From the NCBI GenBank assembly GCA_022510705.1, contig JAFLSX010000008.1, positions 1 through 57,189 of the forward strand: a stretch of DNA of 57,189 nt, given 5' to 3'. A program made the translations under genes and the position numbers. The notes beneath the pieces are model-generated. The model saw only the letters and a program-made list of their open reading frames with translations. It was not told the DNA's origin and made no database searches. Shown one piece after another: positions 46,101 to 53,223 of the stretch. Each line of letters begins with the position of its first letter. Positions within the stretch are counted from its first letter, which is position 1. This DNA comes from Lachnospiraceae bacterium (GTDB lineage Bacteria > Bacillota > Clostridia > Lachnospirales > Lachnospiraceae).

Positions 46101-46964
46101 TTATAATAAATCCGAAGACTTTTTCCGTTTTACCTGAGACGGCGGGTATCCGTAGCGCTTTTTAAAAAGCTTGCTGAAATGATACGCATCTTCATAGCCC
46201 ACTCTTGCCGCAACTTCCTGAATGCTGCCCGAAAAACCGGACTGCATCAATTCCATGGCCTTTTCTAAGCGTATGTTGATCAAATGTCTGATGGGCGTAT
46301 CCCCTACCTCACTTTTAAATATCCTGGAAATATAAAAAGGACTTAAGTACATATTTCCCGCGATCCGGTCTAAAGAGATTTTTTCCGCATAGTGGTCCTC
46401 AAAATAATCCAGTATCTGCTCCACCACATATTTTTTGTTGACCGATTCAAAGGAACGGCCATCCGTAATCTCCTCCGGCTCCATCCGGGTCTTTAACACC
46501 AGTAAAAGCAGCTGCATCATATAGGCCTTCATCATAAAATAACGGCCTTCCCAATCCGCTGTTTTTTCTGACTCCATAGAAGTACAGAGCCTGAAAATCT
46601 TCTGGCGCAGCTCCCCTTGTGTATGAAGGATCGGACCGTCATCCGGTGTGGGCAGGGTATTCTCCGCAAATCCCTGCAGCCAAAGTTCAGCGGCTCCCAC
46701 AAAAAATTCCGTGGCGGGATTCTCCTCACTCTTTACCAGCCCCTGATGTAAAACATGGGGGTTGAGAATCAGCAAATCTCCTTCCTCCACATCATAGAGT
46801 TCGCCGTCTATCCGATATCTTCCGCAGCCCGATAAAATAAATGCTATTTCCAGATGATCATGGGCATGGTAGTAAATCTCATCCCGTGTACGTCTGCCTT
46901 TCCAGGTAAAAAGAAACGCAGGATTAAACTCTTCCTTAAAGATGTTTGTAATTGGTTCTTTCAT
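46101..46964 (-). CDS. AraC-family transcriptional regulator with cupin domain
   Basis: 287 aa. N-terminal cupin (YYHAHDHLEIAFILSG, VEEGDLLILNPHVLHQG) for ligand sensing. Two C-terminal helix-turn-helices: NMYLSPFYISRIFKSEVGDTP and EVAARVGYEDAYHFSKLFKKRYGYPPSQ. Divergent from the ABC exporter genes, so it likely controls them. The cupin His pair suggests a small-molecule or sugar ligand; ligand unknown. Confidence 0.92.
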   Translation of the reverse strand: MKEPITNIFKEEFNPAFLFTWKGRRTRDEIYYHAHDHLEIAFILSGCGRYRIDGELYDVEEGDLLILNPHVLHQGLVKSEENPATEFFVGAAELWLQGFAENTLPTPDDGPILHTQGELRQKIFRLCTSMESEKTADWEGRYFMMKAYMMQLLLLVLKTRMEPEEITDGRSFESVNKKYVVEQILDYFEDHYAEKISLDRIAGNMYLSPFYISRIFKSEVGDTPIRHLINIRLEKAMELMQSGFSGSIQEVAARVGYEDAYHFSKLFKKRYGYPPSQVKRKKSSDLL

Positions 46965-47082
46965 GTAGTCCTCTCATGCTGCCGTTTCGGAATCTGTTCT
47001 TTATGCACCGCTTTTATTATCTTACCACAATTCCTTTTCTTTTTCCATAGCGGTTCTAAATTTTGGCTATATTCCGTCAGAC

Positions 47083-47148
47083 AGTGCAAAAAAGTGCATG
47101 AGGGACGCAAGATACTTCATTTTTCTTTTATCTTTCCTCTGATATAAT
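47083..47148 (+). promoter_or_regulatory. ABC exporter promoter with AraC-type direct repeat
   Basis: -10 TATAAT (47143-47148) with a poor -35. Upstream, agtgca occurs twice exactly 10 bp apart (47083-47088, 47093-47098), a spacing typical for the two HTHs of an AraC activator. Activation by the neighbouring AraC protein is inferred. Confidence 0.5.
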
Positions 47149-47179
47149 AACTATAAGAAAGTTTTTCGGAGGATTCATC

Positions 47180-48928
47180 ATGACACCAATGAAATGGTTT
47201 TTCTCATTTATGAAGAAATACCGTAAACTGATCATCTTAGGCCTTTTTCTTACCGTTCTTATCTCGACACTAAATATTGTCAATCCTTATATTTCAGGTA
47301 TTATTGTGGACAATGTCATAAGGGACGGCAACTATAATATTCTGTTTCCTGCCATAGGCTGTATGCTGGCAGTCATTGTGGTGCGCGGCATCATGCGCTT
47401 TTTTTATCAGTTAGCTTTTGAAACAGCCTCTCAGGGTATTCTCTACGATATGCGGGATAAAGTTTACCGCAAACTTCTGCAGGAGGACTTTAACTTCTAT
47501 AATAAGAAGCGTACCGGTGACCTGATGAGCCGTCAGACGGGAGATATGGATGCCATCCGCCACTTTGTGGCTTTTGTCATCTATTTCACCTGCGAAAATG
47601 TGCTGATGTTCATCTTTGCCCTCACCATGGTCTTTACCGTCAATGTCAAGCTGGCCCTCTGTATGCTGGTAGTACTGCCTTTTACGGCCATTACTACTTT
47701 CCGCCAATCCAAAGCAATAAAACCCGCTTTTCAGAGAAACCGCAACTGTTTCTCCTCCTTAAACGCCTTCGTGCAGGAGAACATCAGCGGCAACCGGGTG
47801 GTACGCGCTTTTTCCAAAGAAGATTTTGAAATAGAGAAATTCAATAAAGAAAACGACTCCTATCGGGCGGCTCAGATTGCCGCCTCCAGAGTATGGATGC
47901 GGTTTGTCCCTATTTTCGAAGTGCTGGCCCACGCTCTAAATATTATTTTAATGATATATGGCGGCTACATGGTTATTGGCAATGAAATGTCCTTAGGCCA
48001 ACTCGTTACCGTAAACGGCTATCTATGGATGTTGAACAATCCCCTGCGTATGGCAGGCTGGCTGGTAAACGACATCGGCAACTTCATTACCTCGGTAGAA
48101 AAAATCTATGCTACATACAGTGAAGAACCCAACATCCGCACTCCGGATACCGGCGTTGTCAAAAAGCTGCAGGGAGAGGTAGAATTCTCCAATGTTTCCT
48201 ACCGGGCCGATGACGAGGACATTGTCATGGACATCAACTTCAAGGTAAAACCCGGACAGACCGTAGGCATCATCGGTTCCACCGGCTCCGGCAAGTCCAC
48301 CATTATGAATCTGCTCTGCCGCTTTTACGATACTACCTCCGGTCAGGTATTGGTGGACGGTACTGACGTACGGGATCTAGATTTATATAATCTGCGGGAC
48401 AATATCGGTATGGCCATGCAGGATGTGTTCCTCTTTTCCGACACCATAGAAGGCAATATTGCCTACGGGCGGCCGGACTGTTCTTTTGAGGAGGTAAAAA
48501 AAGCCGCGATCATGGCAGATGCCAACCACTTTATCATGGCAATGCCCGATGGCTACGATACCATTGTGGGCGAGCGGGGCGTCGGACTCTCCGGCGGTCA
48601 GAAACAACGTATCTCCCTGGCCCGCGCTCTGTTAAAAGATCCGTCCATTCTAATACTGGACGACACTACCTCCGCCGTGGATATGGAAACGGAAAGTTAC
48701 ATACAGAAACAGCTTAAGACCATAGAAAAAGACTGTACCATCTTCATCATTGCCTATCGCATCTCCTCTATCAAGGATGCGGATTTGATCCTGGTCATGG
48801 ACAAAGGTCACATTATTGAGCAGGGCACCCATGAGGAACTGGTAGCAAAGGGCGGCTATTATGCCACCGCTTTCCATAACCAGTACGGGGATATCCCCGA
48901 AGAGATCATACAGAAAGGAGGCAGATAG
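47180..48928 (+). CDS. ABC exporter half-transporter A (degenerate NBD)
   Basis: 582 aa; six membrane helices (about 15-300) and an NBD. Walker A GSTGSGKST and signature LSGGQ are canonical. The Walker B ends ILILDDTTS, with Asp in place of the catalytic Glu, and the H-loop is IIAYRISS, Tyr in place of His. Such changes mark the degenerate half of heterodimeric exporters (BmrC/TM287-like). It partners with the next gene, one base away. Multidrug or peptide export is likely; the substrate is unknown. Confidence 0.93.
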   Translation: MTPMKWFFSFMKKYRKLIILGLFLTVLISTLNIVNPYISGIIVDNVIRDGNYNILFPAIGCMLAVIVVRGIMRFFYQLAFETASQGILYDMRDKVYRKLLQEDFNFYNKKRTGDLMSRQTGDMDAIRHFVAFVIYFTCENVLMFIFALTMVFTVNVKLALCMLVVLPFTAITTFRQSKAIKPAFQRNRNCFSSLNAFVQENISGNRVVRAFSKEDFEIEKFNKENDSYRAAQIAASRVWMRFVPIFEVLAHALNIILMIYGGYMVIGNEMSLGQLVTVNGYLWMLNNPLRMAGWLVNDIGNFITSVEKIYATYSEEPNIRTPDTGVVKKLQGEVEFSNVSYRADDEDIVMDINFKVKPGQTVGIIGSTGSGKSTIMNLLCRFYDTTSGQVLVDGTDVRDLDLYNLRDNIGMAMQDVFLFSDTIEGNIAYGRPDCSFEEVKKAAIMADANHFIMAMPDGYDTIVGERGVGLSGGQKQRISLARALLKDPSILILDDTTSAVDMETESYIQKQLKTIEKDCTIFIIAYRISSIKDADLILVMDKGHIIEQGTHEELVAKGGYYATAFHNQYGDIPEEIIQKGGR

Positions 48929-48929
48929 T

Positions 48930-50720
48930 ATGGCACGGAACCGTTATGACGTGGACGAAGTTTTAGAGGACAGCTTTGATATCGGTCAGCTAAAGCGTCT
49001 TGTCGGATACATAAAACCCTACAAAAAGCAGATGGGCTTTGTTGTTGTGCTGATGCTCTCCGCTTCCGCCCTCACTATGCTGATCCCCATTTTCTTTCAG
49101 CATATCATGGATGATGCGATTCCCGCAGGAGATATAAAAGCCCTCTGGTTCTACGGCGGTCTGACCCTTTTGATCTCTCTGTATTCGGCACTGGCCTTAC
49201 GTATGAAGATCAGACATATGAGCGTTATCGGACAGAACATTGTCCATGATCTGCGCAGTGATATTTTCCGCCATCTGCAGGAACTTCCCTTCGCCTACTA
49301 TGACGACAGGCCCCATGGCAAAATACAGGTGCGCGTGGTCAATTACGTCAACAGTTTAAGCGATCTGCTAAGCAACGGTATCATCAACACCTTTACCGAC
49401 CTCTGCAATCTGTTTTTCATTCTGATCTTTATGTTTATTGAAGATGTACGGCTGACCCTGGTCTGCCTCTGCGGCCTGCCCGTTTTGGCAACCGTTATCG
49501 TTTTTATCAAAAGAAGGCAGCGCAGAGCCTGGCAGATACAGAGTAATAAGCAGTCCAATTTGAACGCCTATATCGCAGAAAGCATCAACGGTATCCGGGT
49601 AACCCAGTCCTTTGTGCGGGAACAGGAAAACACCGGTATTTTCAACCGTCTGAGCCAGAACTACCGCTCCGCCTGGATGCGTGCGGTAAAATTCAACTTT
49701 ACCATGGGTCCCAGCGTGGATATCATCTCCATTGTGACTACCTCCTTTATCTATGTGCTGGGTATCCGCTGGATCTTAGCGCCTTCCGCTACCCTGACAA
49801 CAGGTGTACTGATTGCCTTTACCGCCTATATCAGTCGGTTCTGGCAGCCCATCAACACACTGGCCGGCTTTTATAACTCCCTGTTAACGGCCATCTCCTA
49901 TCTGGAACGTATTTTTGAAACCATTGACGAACCGGTTTTGGTAAAGGATGCTGATGATGCGGGCGAAATGCCTCCTATTTCGGGTGAAGTAACTTTTGAG
50001 AACGTATCCTTCAGCTATGAAGAAGGACATAAAATTTTAGAAAATATTAATTTTACGGTACACCGGGGAGAAACCTATGCCATCGTAGGCCCCACGGGCG
50101 CTGGCAAGACTACCATTGTCAATCTGATCAGCCGCTTCTATAATGTGGATGACGGGCGCATCTTGATCGACGGAACTGATATCTCCAAGGTAACCCTGAA
50201 ATCCCTGCGCTCCCAAATGGGTATCATGATGCAGGATTCCTTTATTTTCTCCGGCACCATTATGGATAACATACGTTATGGAAATATGGAAGCCACGGAT
50301 GAAGACGTGATCACAGCGGCCAAGACAGTCTGTGCCCACGACTTTATCATACATATGGAAAACGGCTATCAGACGGAGGTCAACGAGCGAGGCAGCCGCC
50401 TTTCCGCGGGACAGCGCCAACTGATTTCCTTTGCCAGAGCGCTGCTTGCCAATCCCCGTATTTTGATTTTGGACGAGGCAACCTCCAGCATTGACACGGA
50501 AACCGAAATCCTACTGCAGCGAGGTCTGAACCGGCTTTTGGAAGGCCGTACCTCCTTTATCATTGCCCACCGACTTTCCACCATCAAGAATGCGGACTGT
50601 ATCATGTATGTGGACAGAGGCGCCATCTTGGAAAAGGGAAATCATGAGGAGCTGCTTCAGGAGAAAGGCGAATACTACCGGCTCTATATGTCCCAGTATG
50701 ATTTCTTGAAAGCAGAATAG
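48930..50720 (+). CDS. ABC exporter half-transporter B (catalytic NBD)
   Basis: 596 aa from ATG 48930, GGAGG upstream, one base after the previous stop. Six membrane helices and an NBD with Walker A GPTGAGKTT, Walker B ILILDEATS and H-loop IIAHRLST all intact, but signature LSAGQ instead of LSGGQ. Combined with half A, one ATP site has a full catalytic set with LSGGQ, the other is degenerate with LSAGQ. Confidence 0.94.
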   Translation: MARNRYDVDEVLEDSFDIGQLKRLVGYIKPYKKQMGFVVVLMLSASALTMLIPIFFQHIMDDAIPAGDIKALWFYGGLTLLISLYSALALRMKIRHMSVIGQNIVHDLRSDIFRHLQELPFAYYDDRPHGKIQVRVVNYVNSLSDLLSNGIINTFTDLCNLFFILIFMFIEDVRLTLVCLCGLPVLATVIVFIKRRQRRAWQIQSNKQSNLNAYIAESINGIRVTQSFVREQENTGIFNRLSQNYRSAWMRAVKFNFTMGPSVDIISIVTTSFIYVLGIRWILAPSATLTTGVLIAFTAYISRFWQPINTLAGFYNSLLTAISYLERIFETIDEPVLVKDADDAGEMPPISGEVTFENVSFSYEEGHKILENINFTVHRGETYAIVGPTGAGKTTIVNLISRFYNVDDGRILIDGTDISKVTLKSLRSQMGIMMQDSFIFSGTIMDNIRYGNMEATDEDVITAAKTVCAHDFIIHMENGYQTEVNERGSRLSAGQRQLISFARALLANPRILILDEATSSIDTETEILLQRGLNRLLEGRTSFIIAHRLSTIKNADCIMYVDRGAILEKGNHEELLQEKGEYYRLYMSQYDFLKAE

Positions 50721-50736
50721 CATTATGCAACATATA

Positions 50737-50782
50737 AAAAGCAGCTGTCTGCATACCATATGGTTTGCAGGCAGCTGCTTTT
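50737..50782. terminator. Bidirectional terminator between ABC exporter and mgtE
   Basis: The stem aaaagcagctg(t)ctgca / tgcag(g)cagctgctttt, loop around ccatatgg, with A and T tails, stops both converging units. Confidence 0.9.
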
Positions 50783-50798
50783 GAATGAGATTCTTTTC

Positions 50799-52142
50799 TT
50801 ATAAACCTAACAGAGCAGAAGCAATCTGGAAATATACCAGAAGTGACAGGGCATCCACCAGTGTGGTAATAAAAGGACTCGCCATTACAGCCGGGTCAAA
50901 CCCCAACCGCTTCGCCAGTACCGGCAGACTGCAGCCTATCAGCTTTGCCAATAATACGGCTACCACCAAAGTCAGACAGACCACTGCCGCTATACTTACT
51001 CCCACCCTGTCAAACAGCATCAGCTTGGCAAAATTGGCGACTGCCAGTGTAATGCCGCACAAAAGGGCTACTCTGATTTCTTTCCAGATAACCCGCAGGG
51101 TATCCCGATAGTTAATCTCCCCCAGGGAAAGTCCGCGGATAACCGTTACGCTGGCCTGTCCGCCCGCGTTTCCTCCCGTGTCCATCAGCATGGGAATAAA
51201 CATGGTCAGTACCGTACAAATGCTCAGTGCATCTTCAAAATGATTGATGATCTGGCCGGTAAAAGTGGCTGAAATCATCAAAAGCAGCAGCCAGGGTATC
51301 CTCTTTTTATAGGTTTCAAAAATACCCGTCCTCATATAGGGCTTGTCCGAAGGCACGATCGCCGCCATCTTCTCAATATCCTCGGTAGCCTCTTCTTCCA
51401 GAATATCCACGATATCATCTACGGTAATGATACCCACCAGACGGTCTTCATTGTCCACAACCGGCATGGAAGTAAAGTCATACTTCTTAAACTGTGCAGC
51501 TACCTCTTCCTGATCCATCATGGTATGGATGGAGATTACATTCTCATGCATGATATCCCCGATAATCTCATCCGGTTCGCTTAACAGCAGATACCGCAGG
51601 GCCACCGTTCCCAACAGCCTTCTCTGGGCATCCAACACGTAACAGATATTGATGGTTTCGGAATCCACTCCCACCTTCCGGATGCGGGCAATGGCCTCTT
51701 CCACGGTCAGATTCTCCTTTAAATCCACATACTCCACCGTCATGATGCTGCCGGCGGAATCCTCCGGATAACGCAGCAGATGATTAATATCCCGTCTGGT
51801 TACCGGACTGGCATTGGCCAGGATCTTCTTTACTATATTGGCCGGCATTTCCTCCAAAAGGTCAGTCGCATCATCGGCCATCAGATTGTCGATAATACCC
51901 GCCGCATCCTTCTCTGACAGGGAAGTGATAATGAGCTGCTGATGGTCCACTTCCAGATAAGAAAATACATCTGCGGCCAGGTCCTTGGGAAGAATACGGA
52001 AAATTTTCAGCATTTCATCTTCTTCCATCTGCCCTAAAAGCCCGGCCACATCCGCTTCATTCATTTCTGCCAGTTTCTGGCGCAGAGTAGTATATTGACG
52101 AGTAGACAATAAGTCCTTAATTTCTTCCCTGATCTCTTCCAT
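50799..52142 (-). CDS. mgtE: Magnesium transporter MgtE
   Basis: 447 aa. N domain (about 1-130, superhelical, with MADDATDLLEEMPANIVKKIL), two CBS domains (about 130-255, with ending VDDIVDILEEEATEDIEKMA), then five C-terminal membrane helices including PMLMDTGGNAGGQASV. Gated Mg channel. Start at 52142 fixed by AAGGAG. No Mg riboswitch was recognised upstream. Confidence 0.96.
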   Translation of the reverse strand: MEEIREEIKDLLSTRQYTTLRQKLAEMNEADVAGLLGQMEEDEMLKIFRILPKDLAADVFSYLEVDHQQLIITSLSEKDAAGIIDNLMADDATDLLEEMPANIVKKILANASPVTRRDINHLLRYPEDSAGSIMTVEYVDLKENLTVEEAIARIRKVGVDSETINICYVLDAQRRLLGTVALRYLLLSEPDEIIGDIMHENVISIHTMMDQEEVAAQFKKYDFTSMPVVDNEDRLVGIITVDDIVDILEEEATEDIEKMAAIVPSDKPYMRTGIFETYKKRIPWLLLLMISATFTGQIINHFEDALSICTVLTMFIPMLMDTGGNAGGQASVTVIRGLSLGEINYRDTLRVIWKEIRVALLCGITLAVANFAKLMLFDRVGVSIAAVVCLTLVVAVLLAKLIGCSLPVLAKRLGFDPAVMASPFITTLVDALSLLVYFQIASALLGL

Positions 52143-52210
52143 ATCATTCTCCTTCCGTAAGCTCAGATGCGGTGGCATTCGCCTTTATTTTGGTTATGAG
52201 GCAACTAACC

Positions 52211-52858
52211 CTATGGTGCTTTGTCTACGTAATCCAGTTCTTCCAAGACTGTTACAACGGCCTTGCCGGCTGTTGCTTCGGTAATTTCTTTATGCAGGGC
52301 GTCCTTTTTTTCCAAAGGTGCGGTCAACACGAGGCGGACATTTTCTGTATATAAGCTCTCTTCCGGCTCAAGTCCCCACTCGCCCAGAATATACAGGATC
52401 TTCCCAATGCCACCGTAATCAGTTTCCACCGCCACCCGCACTCCTGCCCGCATGGTTCCCAGTTTGCAATTAGCAAGTCCTTCCTTCACTGCTTGGGTGT
52501 AGGCTCGCACCAGTCCTCCGGTGCCTAAGAGCGTACCGCCGAAATAACGTGTCACCACTACCGCGGTATTCCGTAATTTCTCTCCTATCAACACTTCTAA
52601 CATAGGTCTGCCGGCCGTTCCGGAAGGCTCCCCATCGTCACTGCTGCGCATCCATTCTCCCCGTTCTCCCAGAATCACAGCAGAACAGTTATGGGAGGCA
52701 TCCCAGTATTTCTTCTTCATGGACTCGATGAAAGCGGCAGCTTCTTCCTCACTCTCCACCCTTTTTACGGTTGCAATGAAGCGGGATTTCTTTTCCGTAA
52801 TCTCTCCCGTCCCCTCTTTCAGGATAACCTTGTAGGGCTCCTTTACTGCCTTTTCCAA
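52211..52858 (-). CDS. YigZ/IMPACT (UPF0029) family protein
   Basis: 215 aa. Core with KKSRFIATVKRVESEEEAAAFIE, CSAVILGERGEWMRSSDDGEPSGTAGRPML and VVVTRYFGGTLLGTGGLVRAY. The conserved SDDGEPSGTAG and YFGG are diagnostic. Eukaryotic IMPACT binds GCN1; the bacterial function is not settled. Starts with TTG at 52858, GGAGGAGAG upstream. It lies 68 bp upstream of mgtE on the same strand. Confidence 0.93.
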   Translation of the reverse strand: MEKAVKEPYKVILKEGTGEITEKKSRFIATVKRVESEEEAAAFIESMKKKYWDASHNCSAVILGERGEWMRSSDDGEPSGTAGRPMLEVLIGEKLRNTAVVVTRYFGGTLLGTGGLVRAYTQAVKEGLANCKLGTMRAGVRVAVETDYGGIGKILYILGEWGLEPEESLYTENVRLVLTAPLEKKDALHKEITEATAGKAVVTVLEELDYVDKAP

Positions 52859-52949
52859 CGCCTCTCCTCCTTCACGGCATGCTCTCTCTATGAGTATAGC
52901 ATAAAAAAAGAATTTTTTGTGAATAATTCTTAATATCGGATAAAAAACC

Positions 52950-52978
52950 TTTATTTACCAGCCCAATTTTGGTATAAT
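52950..52978 (+). promoter_or_regulatory. Promoter of the PBP gene
   Basis: TTTATT (52950-52955), 17 bp, TATAAT (52973-52978), with TGG before the -10. It would start transcription near 52985 and give a ~240-nt leader. Confidence 0.6.
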
Positions 52979-52987
52979 ACTCGTAAA

Positions 52988-53106
52988 GGGCAGAGCAAAG
53001 TCCATGCAAAAGCAATTGTCAAGCTTGCTTAGGCAATTGCTTTTGTGTGGATTTTGCGAGCGAAGCGGCCTCAAAAAATGCACAGCATTTTTTGAGGGCT
53101 CTGCCC
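52988..53106 (+). ncRNA. Structured leader element: closing stem with two inner hairpins
   Basis: gggcagagc (52988-52996) pairs exactly with gctctgccc (53098-53106). Inside, a 24-bp near-perfect hairpin (52995-53018 with 53034-53057) and a perfect 12-bp hairpin with a 3-nt loop (53070-53081 with 53085-53096) stand side by side. Together this is a three-way-junction-like RNA in the PBP 5' leader. A palindromic mobile repeat is the alternative. Confidence 0.55.
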
Positions 53107-53165
53107 TATAAGATATGGAGGGCTCTGCCCTATAAGATATGGAGGGCTCTGCCCTATAAGATATG
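53094..53165 (+). repeat. Three exact 24-bp tandem repeats plus a degenerate fourth
   Basis: Units at 53094-53117, 53118-53141 and 53142-53165 are identical; each holds gggc-tct-gccc followed by tataagatatg. A changed copy starts at 53166 with gggc-cat-gccc, where loop and flanks differ but the GGGC/GCCC arms remain. Each unit can fold alone or pair with the leader's 5' gggcagagc. Confidence 0.9.
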
Positions 53166-53223
53166 CGGGCCATGCCCGTAACATGCGCGGACTGCCCTCA
53201 GCATGAGAAAGGCGAACTAATCT

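Noticed and set aside
52143..52210. Magnesium riboswitch for mgtE
   Set aside because: Only 68 bp separate mgtE from the upstream yigZ-like gene and no M-box-like structure is visible.
52955..53173. Minus-strand reading frame with the repeat ISYRAEPS
   Set aside because: It is the translation of the tandem repeat and leader hairpins, has no ribosome binding site and opposes the PBP leader.
53094..53187. Short direct repeats that might be a CRISPR array
   Set aside because: Units are contiguous with no unique spacers, only three exact copies, and no cas genes nearby; they are plain tandem repeats.
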